DNA of 64,000 nt from Streptomyces barringtoniae (GTDB lineage Bacteria; Actinomycetota; Actinomycetes; Streptomycetales; Streptomycetaceae), in the NCBI RefSeq assembly GCF_020819595.1, contig NZ_JAJHNP010000003.1, forward strand, positions 124,001-188,000, read 5' to 3'. How positions within the stretch are numbered: position 1 is the first letter of the stretch; the number at the start of each line of letters is the position of its first letter. This document shows, piece after piece, positions 42,916-50,698 of this stretch. A program made the translations under genes and the position numbers. Below the pieces are notes generated by a model. The model did not search any database. It saw only the letters and a list, made by a program, of their open reading frames with translations, and was not told the DNA's origin.

Positions 42916-44139
42916 TCAGCTGTCGTCGCGCAGGCCCCACGGGGAGCCGTACTCGGTGAGCAGGTCCAGGAACGGGCGCGGGGGCAGGGCCTCCGGGCCG
43001 AGGACGCCCTTGCCGGACCAGGCGCCGGTGGACAGCAGTTCCAGCGCGACGACCGGGTTGAGCGCCGTCTGCCAGACGACGGCCTGCGAGCCGTACTCGC
43101 GCATCGACCACTGGTTGTCGACCACGTGGTACAGGTACACCTCCCGAGGCGCCCCGTCCTTGCTGCCCTTGACCCATGTGCCGGCGCAGGTCTTGCCCGT
43201 CATCCGCTCCCCCAGACCGGCCGGGTCGGGCAGGCACGCGGCGACCACGTCGCGCGGCGAGACCTGTACGGGTCCGCCGTCCCCGGGCACGCTCACCGGG
43301 GCCGTCGAGTCCAGGCCCAGTTCGTGGAGGGTCTTCAGCTTGGCGATGAAGTCGTCGCCCAGGCCGTACTTGAACGTGACCCGTCGCGCGTCCACCCAGC
43401 GCGGTATCAGCAGCACCTCTTCGTGCTCGACGTTGACGCACTCCACCGGGCCGATGCCCTCGGGGAACTCGAAGACCTCGGGCTCGCTGAACGGAGGGGT
43501 GGTGAACCAGCCGCGGCCCTTTTCGTACACGACCGGCGGGTTGAGGCACTCCTCGATGGTCGTCCAGATACTGAAGGACGGCGCGAAGTCGTGGCCCTCG
43601 ACCCGCAGGTCGGCACCGTCCCGGACACCGATCTCCTCGATGTCGTCGAAGAGTTCGTCGGCCGCGTACCGGGCGAAGACGTCGGACAGGCCCGGCTCCA
43701 CGCCCATGCCGACCAGCGCCAGCCGTCCGGCCTCTTCCCAGCGCCGGGCCAGGGCGAACTGTTCGTCCCCGAGCTTGACACCGCACTCCTCATAAGGGCG
43801 CGCGCCGTGCGGCGCGGACAGCGACATCGCCATGTCCAGATAGTGCGCACCGGCCTCCAGGGCGGCCTGGAACAGCGGCATCACGAACCGGGGGTCGGTG
43901 GCGTTGAGCAGCACGTCGCAGCGCTCCTCGACGAGCATCCGGCGGACCGCGCCCTGGTCCGAGGCGTCCAGCCGCCGCGCGCTGAACCGGGTGCCCCGCT
44001 GCCCGAGCGCCGCGACCGCGGCCTCGGCGCGGCCGAGGTCGTAGTCGGCGACGACCATGTGGGCGAGGAACTCGCGGCGAGCGGCGATCCGGGTGACGGC
44101 CGTCCCCACGCCGCCCGCGCCGACCAGAAGTACGCGCAT
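42916..44139 (-). CDS. Saccharopine dehydrogenase family protein
   Basis: 407 residues from ATG 44139 (MRVLLVGAGGVGTAVTRIAA), with AAAGG 8 nt upstream. The N-terminal Rossmann fold binds NAD(P) (GAGGVG), followed by MLVEERCDVLLNATDPRFV and VGMGVEPGLSDVFARYA, typical of the saccharopine-reductase-like group that includes carboxynorspermidine synthases and lysine-ketoglutarate reductases. The exact reaction is unclear. It is divergent from the TetR gene at 44276 and likely under its control. Confidence 0.87.
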   Translation of the reverse strand: MRVLLVGAGGVGTAVTRIAARREFLAHMVVADYDLGRAEAAVAALGQRGTRFSARRLDASDQGAVRRMLVEERCDVLLNATDPRFVMPLFQAALEAGAHYLDMAMSLSAPHGARPYEECGVKLGDEQFALARRWEEAGRLALVGMGVEPGLSDVFARYAADELFDDIEEIGVRDGADLRVEGHDFAPSFSIWTTIEECLNPPVVYEKGRGWFTTPPFSEPEVFEFPEGIGPVECVNVEHEEVLLIPRWVDARRVTFKYGLGDDFIAKLKTLHELGLDSTAPVSVPGDGGPVQVSPRDVVAACLPDPAGLGERMTGKTCAGTWVKGSKDGAPREVYLYHVVDNQWSMREYGSQAVVWQTALNPVVALELLSTGAWSGKGVLGPEALPPRPFLDLLTEYGSPWGLRDDS

Positions 44140-44275
44140 GTCACACACCTTTCTCCCGGGAGGCGAGCGCCTCCGGACGGGCTCGATGCAACGCGACGCC
44201 GGGATATAAGGTCAATCCCGTTGGCATAAGGTGGTCGCAGGGGCGGCTCGGTCCGGCGACGGAAGGACGACCTGG

Positions 44276-44983
44276 ATGGCGAAGCAAGTGGTGCCGGAGG
44301 CGGCACGTCAGCGGCGGCGGCCCACACGCGGCGGCACCGTGCTGTCGGAGGAGATCATCGTGCGGACCGCCCTGCGCGTACTGCGGGAGCACGGCAGCAC
44401 CGGGCTGACGGCACGCCGTCTCGGCGCGGCGCTGGGCGCCGATCCGAGCACCCTCTACCGTTACTTCGCCGGGATGGACGACCTGGCCCGGGCCATCGGG
44501 GACGAGCTGATGGGCAGGGCGCTCGACAGCTGGACGGCCACCGGGGACTGGCGCACGGACCTGCGCGCGCTGGGCCGGGCCATCCACGCCTCCTACCTCG
44601 CCCACCCGCAGGCGGCCGTCCTCACCGCCAGCCGGGTCACCGGGAGGCCTCGCGAGATCGCCGTGGACGAGGCCATCCTCGGCATCCTGCGCGGCGCCGG
44701 GCTGCCCGACCCGGTGGCGGTGCGCGTGTACCACGCGTTCATCGACCAGAGTCTCGCCTTCGCCGCGCTCGACGCCGGATCCCTCGCGCTGGCGGACGAG
44801 GCCCGCGCGGGCGACGAGGAGATGTGGCACTCCACCTACGCCCGCCTGCCCGCCGAGTCGCATCCGAACATCGCCGCCACGGCACACCTGCTCGCCCGGC
44901 ACATGCCGCACAGCGCCTATCCGGTCGCCCTGGAGATACTGCTGGAACACACCGCCGCGCACCTGTCACGACCGGGTGCGTGA
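44276..44983 (+). CDS. TetR/AcrR-family regulator
   Basis: 235 residues from ATG 44276. The DNA-binding segment reads IIVRTALRVLREHGSTGLTARRLGAALGADPSTLYRYFAG, a standard TetR helix-turn-helix, after a basic N-terminal arm. The C-terminal domain is of the tetracyclin repressor-like type. It is divergent from the saccharopine-dehydrogenase-like gene; the 136-bp gap contains GGGAT-N9-ATCCC (44195-44213) as a weak operator candidate. Confidence 0.87.
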   Translation: MAKQVVPEAARQRRRPTRGGTVLSEEIIVRTALRVLREHGSTGLTARRLGAALGADPSTLYRYFAGMDDLARAIGDELMGRALDSWTATGDWRTDLRALGRAIHASYLAHPQAAVLTASRVTGRPREIAVDEAILGILRGAGLPDPVAVRVYHAFIDQSLAFAALDAGSLALADEARAGDEEMWHSTYARLPAESHPNIAATAHLLARHMPHSAYPVALEILLEHTAAHLSRPGA

Positions 44984-45049
44984 CGCGTGCGGCTCCGCCG
45001 CTGCGCCTTCCCGTGCATGGGTCTCTCTGCCAGGCAGGCCTGAGCGTTG

Positions 45050-45076
45050 TGCGGAGGGTGCAGGATTCGAACCTGC
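45050..45076 (-). other. 3'-terminal tRNA fragment (possible attachment site)
   Basis: On the minus strand this reads a perfect T-arm, GCAGG-TTCGAAT-CCTGC, followed by the 3' acceptor strand ACCCTCCGCA. No matching 5' acceptor half (GGAGGGT) or anticodon arm is found within 95 bp upstream on that strand, so only the tRNA 3' end is present. Isolated tRNA 3' ends of this kind are typically left as attachment sites of integrative elements. Confidence 0.6.
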
Positions 45077-45254
45077 GTGGACCCCGAGGATCCGACCATG
45101 AGGCGCCCGCACCGCCGTTCACGTGAACAACCATGGCAGAGGCGGCCGACAGGACCCTGACGCATCTCTGACGGCTTGCCACCCTGCTGTGGACTTCGGT
45201 CACCTGACGCGGCGCGGACCAGACCGTCGAGCTACTCGTCGGGGATGCCGTCCT

Positions 45255-45868
45255 GCCTGGCGGTGCAGGGCAACCTTCACGGCCGCCGCCCCGGCGCTCG
45301 GGCTGTCCCAGCCCACCGCGACCGCCCAGATCCGCACGCTGGAGCAGCAGACCAGCGGCGAGCTGTTCACCCCGCTGCCCCGACGCGCTCGCGGCGCTCG
45401 AAGGCGGCGGGCCCCCGGCCGGACAGGCCGCGCCCGTGCACCTCGCCGGACCGTCGGAGCCGCTGTGCGTGCGTGTCCTGCCCGCCCTGCTACCGCTAGT
45501 CGCCGACGGCGTCCAGCTGCGCGTCGCCCAGGGCCTGCCGGAACCGCTGCTGGAGGAGATGCGGGCGGGCCGCCACGACCTGGTCATCGCCACCCCGGCG
45601 GCCCCGCGGCCGCGCCGTGGAGTCGGTGCCGCTCGCCGACGAGGAGTATCTGCTCGTCGCCTCGCCGAACTGGGCGAGGCGCATCGCCGCGCAGCCGCAG
45701 GCCAGCGCCTACCTGTGCGCCGACCTGCGCGAGGTATCCCTCATCACCTACGCCGAAAATCTGCTCAACGTGCGGCGCTACTCGCGGACGATCTTCGGCA
45801 GGCAGCTCACCGCCACCCGGGCGTGATCCTGGTGCCCGACACCCTCCGGCGCGCCGCCCGCGCCTGGT
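45255..45868 (+). pseudogene. Decayed LysR-family regulator
   Basis: Three frames carry parts of one LysR protein: FTAAAPALGLSQPTATAQIR (helix-turn-helix) from about 45275; GPSEPLCVRVLPALLPLVADG to RHDLVIATPAAPRP (effector domain) from about 45448; and VESVPLADEEYLLVASPNWA onward from about 45618. At least two frameshifts separate them and the C-terminal part is shortened. The helix-turn-helix and ligand domain are recognisable but no full protein can be made. Confidence 0.65.
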
Positions 45869-45884
45869 AAGGGTGGACGGCAGG

Positions 45885-46139
45885 CGCGCAGTCCCCGACG
45901 GCAATCACCAGGCGCGGCTCAGCCATCGCAGCCTCGGTACGGCGCAGCGGCTGGCCCATGTTCCGGGTCACCGGCCCGGTCAGCAGCGCCATGTCCGCGT
46001 GCCGGGGCGGGGCCACCAGGCGTGGCCCGTACGCCTCGGCGTCGTACACCGGACGGAACGCGGCGGCGTTCTCGATCTCGCAGCCGTTGCAGGAACCCGC
46101 GTCCACGCAGCGAACCGGTGCGCGGCCGACGGCCGTCGC
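45885..46139 (-). pseudogene. Fragment of a NuoB/hydrogenase small subunit-like protein
   Basis: Minus-strand residues RCVDAGSCNGCEIENAAAF, PVYDAEAYGPRLV, PRHADMALLTGPVTRNM and RLVIAVGDCA match the 4Fe-4S small subunit family of complex I (NuoB) and group 4 hydrogenases, up to the third cluster Cys. The N-terminus is missing (the frame runs into the ArsR gene region) and the C-terminus is cut off next to the LysR relic. It abuts the end of the ArsR gene. Confidence 0.65.
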
Positions 46140-46489
46140 TACGACTGCGGCTCCCCCTGCGACTGGGCCGCCTTCAGGTCGGCGAGCAGTTCGGCCTGGC
46201 CGGCCAGCACACCGGAGAGGATCGTGCGGGCGACCCGGAGCAGCTCGGCGACGTGGGGGCTGGTGAGGGAGTAGTACACGTTCGAGCCCTCCTTTCGCGT
46301 CTTGACCAGGTTCGCGCGCCGCAGCACGGCCAACTGCTGGGACAGGTGCGCGGGCTCGATGCCCACCTCGGGCAGCATCTCGGCGACCGCGTGCTCGCGC
46401 TCGCTCAGCAGCTCCAGGACGCGGATGCGGGCCGGGTGGCCGAGGGTCTTGAAGAACTCGGCCTTCAGTTGGTACAGCGGCGTACTCAT
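46139..46489 (-). CDS. ArsR-family transcriptional regulator
   Basis: 116 residues from ATG 46489 (MSTPLYQLKAEFFKTLGHPARIRVLELL), the standard ArsR start; the open frame extends upstream without similarity. The winged helix reads PAHLSQQLAVLRRANLVKTRKEGSNVYY. No Cys pair of the classical arsenic or metal sensors is visible (there is no Cys at all in the started protein), so it senses something else. It is clearly related to the ArsR protein at 49271 (same start and layout) and lies downstream of the SulP operon on the same strand. Confidence 0.88.
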   Translation of the reverse strand: MSTPLYQLKAEFFKTLGHPARIRVLELLSEREHAVAEMLPEVGIEPAHLSQQLAVLRRANLVKTRKEGSNVYYSLTSPHVAELLRVARTILSGVLAGQAELLADLKAAQSQGEPQS

Positions 46490-46648
46490 CGAGCCGTCTC
46501 CTTCTCGGCACAACGGAACGGCCCCGCCGGCCGGGCCCCGGCGCATCCCATCCATCCAGTCGTCAAGAACATGCGGCCATCCTCGCCTGCTGAACCGGCC
46601 TGGCCCAACCCGCATCGAGGAGCCGGGCCGGTCGGGCGCTCGCGGGTA

Positions 46649-47074
46649 TCACAGCGGCAGGGTGATCCATATGCTCTTGCCCCCGCCGTCGGCGTCCGTG
46701 CGGACGACCGCCGTGCCGCTCAGGCCGAGGACGAGCTCCATGACGGTGCCGAGACCGCTCGTGCCGCCGCTGGTCGCCGATCCGTACAGCAGCGGCTGGT
46801 AGGGGTGGCGGTCGTGGACGGCGAAGGCCAGACAGTCCCGGCCGGCTGCGTAGATCACCGTGAGCTGCGGGGAGAGGGCCGCCGCGTGCCGGACGCTGTT
46901 GGTGACCAGTTCGCTCAGGATCAACAGGGCCGGGTCCACCGCGGGGTGCCGCAGTCCGATTCCCCACTCCACGAGCACCAGCTCCGCGGTCTCACGGGCC
47001 AGCCGGACGGCGGACGGCTCGCTGGGCAGGGTGAGCACATGCCGGTGCGGCAGCACCTCCAGCTGCGTCGGCAT
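46649..47074 (-). CDS. RsbW-like ATP-binding protein (HATPase)
   Basis: 141 residues from ATG 47074. The fold is that of anti-sigma-factor kinases: LPSEPSAVRLARETAELVLVEWG, then ALLILSELVTNSVRHA with the N-box Asn, and a G-rich lid SGGTSGLGTVMELVLGLSG ending IWITLPL. Such proteins bind ATP and often control a sigma factor by phosphorylating an antagonist. Here the start overlaps the stop of the PNPOx gene by one base (TGATG), so it is the last gene of the SulP operon. No antagonist or sigma factor is adjacent. Confidence 0.85.
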   Translation of the reverse strand: MPTQLEVLPHRHVLTLPSEPSAVRLARETAELVLVEWGIGLRHPAVDPALLILSELVTNSVRHAAALSPQLTVIYAAGRDCLAFAVHDRHPYQPLLYGSATSGGTSGLGTVMELVLGLSGTAVVRTDADGGGKSIWITLPL

Positions 47075-47481
47075 CACACCTCCGCGCGGGTCAGACGAAA
47101 CCCGGTGACCGTCTTGGGGTGGATCCGCAGGACCGTGTCGTGCGGACCGTGGGCCCAGCCGGCCATCGTGCGCTGATAGTGGGCGATCTCGTCGCGATCC
47201 GTGATCACCTCGGCGGGGCCGGCCACGGTCACGGCCCAGCCCGTACCCGGCGCCTCCTGGATCTCGTCCACGTGGTACATCGCGGTAGCGGGCACCGCCG
47301 CGGTCGGGGCAGGCGTGCGCACGACCAGCCGACCGTACTGGAACACGTGGCGGGCCGGGCGGATGACGGCCTGGTCCCGCAGCACGTACACCAGGCGGCC
47401 CAGGCTGCCTCCCTCCAGCAGCCACAATGCCTCGGCGCCGGACAGCTCGTGCATGCGCACAGGGGTGGGGGACGCTCTCAT
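47074..47481 (-). CDS. Pyridoxamine 5'-phosphate oxidase-family protein
   Basis: 135 residues from ATG 47481. Split-barrel flavin-binding pattern: GGSLGRLVYVLRDQAVIRPARHVFQYGRLVVRT, a middle VDEIQEAPGTGWAVTVAGPAEVI and a C-terminal VLRIHPKTVTGFRL, as in small stand-alone proteins of the PNPOx-like superfamily that bind FMN, F420 or haem. The start overlaps the SulP stop (ATGA) and its stop overlaps the HATPase start. Function unknown; its fixed position in the operon suggests a regulatory or redox-sensing role. Confidence 0.82.
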   Translation of the reverse strand: MRASPTPVRMHELSGAEALWLLEGGSLGRLVYVLRDQAVIRPARHVFQYGRLVVRTPAPTAAVPATAMYHVDEIQEAPGTGWAVTVAGPAEVITDRDEIAHYQRTMAGWAHGPHDTVLRIHPKTVTGFRLTRAEV

Positions 47482-49274
47482 ACGGCGGCTTCCTCGGGCG
47501 TGGGGCCGGTCATGGCGGCGGGGCCGGTCTTGGGGGCGGGGCCGGTCTTGGGGGCGGGGCCGGTCTTGGGGGCGGGGACGGTCTTGGGGGCGGGGATGGC
47601 CGGCAGGACTCCGGCGTTCTCCAGGTGGTCGCGGGCGGCGCTGATCGCCTCGGGTGTGGTGGCGTACTCCGCGCCCTCCCGGCGCAGCAGTTCCAGTGCG
47701 CCGACGGAGTCGAGGACCTGACGCTGGCCGGGGCGGATACCGGAGGCGAGGACGAGAACGCCGCGCCGGTTCAGCTTCTCGACCGCGTCCTTGAGGACCA
47801 GGGCACCGGTCGCGTCCATGGTGGACACGCGGGACATGCGCAGGATCACCACCCGGACGTCCGCCACTTCGCTCAGCTCCAGCAGGAAGCGGTGGGCGGC
47901 GGCGAAGAACAGGGGCCCGTCGATGCGGTAGGCGACGATGTGCTCGGCGAGCAAGGCGTGTTCCTCGGCACTGTGGTTGCCCTGGTCGAGCGGCACCTGG
48001 TCGAGACGGGCCTGCCTGGCCACCGCACGCAGGGCGAGCGCGCCCGCGACGGCCATCCCGATGATGACGGCGTATACGAGGTCCAGGGCGAGTGTCGCGA
48101 CAGCGGTCAGTACGAGTATCACCGCGTCCGAGCGGGTCGCCTTCGCCATCGCCCGCAGCGAGCCGACCTCCACCATGCGGATCGCCGTGGCCAGCAGCAC
48201 ACCGGCGAGGGCGGCGAGCGGGATCTTCGAGACGAGGGGCGCGGCGGCGAACACGATCAGCGCGAGGACGGCGGCATGCGCGAGCGCGGCGAGCCTGGAG
48301 CTCGCGCCGGTGCGGACGTTGACGGCGGTGCGGGCGATCGCGCCGGTCGCCGGGACGCCGCCGAACAGGGGGGCGGCGATGTTGGCCAGGCCCTGGCCGA
48401 ACAGCTCTCGGTCCGGGTCGTGTTTCTGGCCCACGGTCATGCCGTCGGCGACCGATGCCGACAGCAGCGACTCCAGCGCGGCCAGGGCCGCGACCGCGAC
48501 GGCCGGTGCCATCAGGGTGCCGAGGGAGCCCGGGTCGAGGAAGGACAGCGAGGGCACGGGCAGCCCCGCGGGCAGGGCACCGATCGGCCGCGCCGCGTCC
48601 AGCCCGGCCACCTGGGCCACGATCGTCGCGGCGATCACCGCGACGATGGAGAAGGGGATCGTCGGCCGCCACCGGACGCCGGCCAGCATGACCGCTGCCA
48701 CGCCGCCCGCGAAGGCGAGGGCGGTCCAGTTCGGAGCCTTCGCAAACTCCTCGGCCGCCCGCCAGGTGACGACCAGGACGCGGTCGCCCCGGGGCTTGGG
48801 CACTCCAAGGGCGTTCGGGATCTGCTGGAGTCCGATCACACAGGCGATGCCGAGCGTGAAGCCCTCGACGACGGGCGCGGGCACGTACTGCATGTACTTC
48901 CCGGCGCGCAGCACGGCGAGCGCCACGAGCATCACTCCGGCCATCAGACCGACCGTGAGGACACCGCTCGGGCCGTACTTGCCGACGATCGGCACCAGTA
49001 CGACGGTCATCGCGCCGGTCGGCCCCGACACCTGCAGATTCGAACCACCGAAGACGGCGGCGAGTGCACCGGCGACCACCGCGGTCGCCAGGCCCGCCTG
49101 CGCGCCCAGGCCGGAGGAGACACCGAAACCGAGCGCGAGCGGCAGCGCCACGATCGCCACGGTCAGCCCGGCCAGCAGATCCCGGCGTGGGTCACGCCGT
49201 ATCCGGTCGAGGTCGGCACCGGAGGGCAGCAGTGAGACGATCCGGGCCCCGGCCCGGCTGATCCTCGCGGTCAT
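47478..49274 (-). CDS. SulP-family anion transporter with STAS domain
   Basis: 598 residues from ATG 49274. The N-terminal half has the SulP pattern (DLLAGLTVAIVALPLALGFGVSSG, GGSNLQVSGPTGAM) with about 12 membrane segments; the C-terminal STAS domain includes LRMSRVSTMDATGALVLKDAV. Members carry sulfate, bicarbonate or other anions. The last 30 residues are a run of PAPKTG repeats encoded by an 18-bp tandem repeat. The start overlaps the upstream ArsR stop and the stop overlaps the next start, both as ATGA, so the four genes are translationally coupled. Confidence 0.9.
   Translation of the reverse strand: MTARISRAGARIVSLLPSGADLDRIRRDPRRDLLAGLTVAIVALPLALGFGVSSGLGAQAGLATAVVAGALAAVFGGSNLQVSGPTGAMTVVLVPIVGKYGPSGVLTVGLMAGVMLVALAVLRAGKYMQYVPAPVVEGFTLGIACVIGLQQIPNALGVPKPRGDRVLVVTWRAAEEFAKAPNWTALAFAGGVAAVMLAGVRWRPTIPFSIVAVIAATIVAQVAGLDAARPIGALPAGLPVPSLSFLDPGSLGTLMAPAVAVAALAALESLLSASVADGMTVGQKHDPDRELFGQGLANIAAPLFGGVPATGAIARTAVNVRTGASSRLAALAHAAVLALIVFAAAPLVSKIPLAALAGVLLATAIRMVEVGSLRAMAKATRSDAVILVLTAVATLALDLVYAVIIGMAVAGALALRAVARQARLDQVPLDQGNHSAEEHALLAEHIVAYRIDGPLFFAAAHRFLLELSEVADVRVVILRMSRVSTMDATGALVLKDAVEKLNRRGVLVLASGIRPGQRQVLDSVGALELLRREGAEYATTPEAISAARDHLENAGVLPAIPAPKTVPAPKTGPAPKTGPAPKTGPAAMTGPTPEEAAV
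47521..47592. repeat. 18-bp tandem repeat at the SulP 3' end
   Basis: Four copies of an 18-bp unit (GGGCCGGTCTTGGGGGCG on the + strand) lie at 47521-47538, 47539-47556, 47557-47574 and 47575-47592; only the last differs, by one base. Each encodes six residues (APKTGP or a permutation). The in-frame repeat can change copy number without breaking the gene. Confidence 0.92.
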
Positions 49275-49612
49275 CGCGCGGTGACCTCGGCGTCCCGTAG
49301 TTCGGCCAACAGCTCGTTCCGCCCGGCCAGCATCTCGGTCAGGATCCGGCGCGCGGCCTTCATCAGGTCCGCGACATCGCCGCCAGCCAGCGCGTAGACG
49401 ACCGTGGAGCCGTCCCGGGTGGAGGTGACGATCCCGGAGCGGCGCAGTACCGCCAGCTGCTGCGACAGGCTGGACGGCTCCACCTCGATCTCGGCGAGCA
49501 GGTCCCGCACCGGCCTCGGCCCGTCCTGCAGGAGCTCCAGCACCCGTATGCGCACGGGATGACCGAGCATCCGGAAGAACTCGGCCTTCGCCTGGTACAG
49601 CGGAACGGACAC
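49271..49612 (-). CDS. ArsR-family regulator of the SulP operon
   Basis: 113 residues starting MSVPLYQAKAEFFRMLGHPVRIRVLELL; winged helix PSSLSQQLAVLRRSGIVTSTRDGSTVVY. It has no Cys residues, so it is not a classical metal thiol sensor. It is the first gene of the ArsR-SulP-PNPOx-HATPase operon, with its stop overlapping the SulP start (ATGA). The AT-rich palindrome at 49709-49730 upstream is the probable binding site, which would make it an autoregulator of the operon. Confidence 0.9.
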   Translation of the reverse strand: MSVPLYQAKAEFFRMLGHPVRIRVLELLQDGPRPVRDLLAEIEVEPSSLSQQLAVLRRSGIVTSTRDGSTVVYALAGGDVADLMKAARRILTEMLAGRNELLAELRDAEVTAR

Positions 49613-49708
49613 GACGCCTCGGCTTCCCCTTGTGGACCCCCGGCCGGGGGCGGATGCGAACGGCTGTGCCCGCGGCTACCTGCAGGCACAGCCAACATAG
49701 CATCTAAC

Positions 49709-49730
49709 CAATTGCGAAATTTTGCAATTG
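49709..49730. promoter_or_regulatory. AT-rich ArsR-type operator
   Basis: CAATTGC-GAAATTTT-GCAATTG is a perfect inverted repeat with 7-bp arms, 97 bp before the ArsR start. It is far more AT-rich than its surroundings, as is common for ArsR-family sites (imperfect TTGCAA-type dyads). It lies between this operon and the end of the YjdM gene. Confidence 0.65.
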
Positions 49731-49786
49731 TGCATCAGGGTGCGCCCGGCGCCCCCTGCTCCCGCAGGCAGGGGCGATCAGGCCCT

Positions 49787-50140
49787 TCAGGCCTTCTTGA
49801 CCACGCCGGACTTGAGCTGCATGGCCCCGAAGCCCTCGATCCTGCAGTCGATGTCGTGGCCGTCCACCCCGTCGACCAGCCGGATGTTGCGCACCTTCGT
49901 GCCGGCCTTGATCCCCGAGGGGCTCCCCTTCACCTTCAGCGCCTTCACCACGACCACGGAGTCGCCGTCCTGCAGCACATTGCCGACGGCGTCCCTGACG
50001 ACTCGTTCCCCCACGGCGTCTGCAGGCCCGCTCTCGGCGGGAACCCATTCGTGGCCGCACTCCGGGCACACGACAAGGGAGTTCATCTCGTAGGTGTACT
50101 CACAGGAGCACTTCGGACAGGGAGGAAGGTTTTCAGTCAT
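49787..50140 (-). CDS. yjdM: YjdM/PhnA-type zinc ribbon protein
   Basis: 117 residues from ATG 50140. The N-terminal zinc ribbon has two Cys pairs, [14 protein letters not shown] and [11 protein letters not shown], and the C-terminal domain reads [50 protein letters not shown]...[15 protein letters not shown], the conserved PhnA/YjdM sequence. Despite the old name it is not phosphonoacetate hydrolase; its role is not established. A single-gene unit. Confidence 0.92.
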   Translation of the reverse strand: MTENLPPCPKCSCEYTYEMNSLVVCPECGHEWVPAESGPADAVGERVVRDAVGNVLQDGDSVVVVKALKVKGSPSGIKAGTKVRNIRLVDGVDGHDIDCRIEGFGAMQLKSGVVKKA

Positions 50141-50314
50141 CCGACCAGCGTATCCGGCCTCGGCATGCGTCCCGAGTCGGCGGCGAGTTCGTTGTCGTGC
50201 ATCCCGGCCCCTGGGCCGTACCGGCGCACCCTCAGAGGTCTCAGGTTCACGTCTGGGCACCGGTGCTCTTCACTGATCACAGGAAGAAGGAAACTCGACC
50301 TCACGGGGGTACAC

Positions 50315-50653
50315 ATGCACAGCAGGAAGCGCATCTTCGCGGCCGGCCTGGCCACCGCGGTCTCCGCCGTGGCTCTCTCCGTCGCCGGCGTGGCGGTTCC
50401 GGCGCAGGCCGCTGCCGAGGGGACCGTCGACTGCGACGGCTGGGTGCACAACAACGATCCGGACGTCGGCATCGCGGGCTGCCAGAACAACACCGACCAC
50501 GCCGTCACCTTCCGCGCCGAGATCGTCTGCGGCTGGGCCCCGGACGTCTCCGGCAACTGGGTGACGCTGAACCCGGGGCAGTACGGTGAGTCCACCGGCT
50601 CCTGCGCGTTCTACAGCACGGGTGTCGGCAGTGTGGGCTGGACCATCCAGTGA
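50315..50653 (+). CDS. Small secreted protein with four Cys
   Basis: 112 residues from ATG 50315. A Sec signal (HSRKRIFAAGLATAVSAVAL, VPAQA-AA cleavage) leaves a mature domain of about 77 residues with four Cys (VDCDGW, AGCQNN, IVCGW, GSCAFYS), likely two disulfides, and a high Asn/Gly/Trp content. I do not recognise the family; it resembles small secreted proteins common in Streptomyces. CACACG at 50654-50659 and CGTGTG at 50675-50680 after the gene form a weak hairpin. Confidence 0.8.
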   Translation: MHSRKRIFAAGLATAVSAVALSVAGVAVPAQAAAEGTVDCDGWVHNNDPDVGIAGCQNNTDHAVTFRAEIVCGWAPDVSGNWVTLNPGQYGESTGSCAFYSTGVGSVGWTIQ

Positions 50654-50698
50654 CACACGGGTAGTTCAGGCGCTCGTGTGACCGCGTAGTACCCGGTC

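Noticed and set aside
40208..43786. 1192-residue minus-strand open frame
   Set aside because: It is antisense to the DUF2993-like and GNAT-AAA+ genes and overlaps the saccharopine-dehydrogenase-like gene in another frame; no domain is recognisable.
44917..45165. Complete tRNA gene around the TTCGAA T-loop
   Set aside because: Only the T-arm and 3' acceptor strand are present; no 5' acceptor, D-arm or anticodon arm can be folded upstream on the minus strand.
47427..49235. Long + strand open frame opposite the SulP gene
   Set aside because: It is Gly/Arg/Asp-rich in the way of antisense frames in high-GC DNA, has no ribosome binding site, and the opposite strand encodes a clear SulP transporter.
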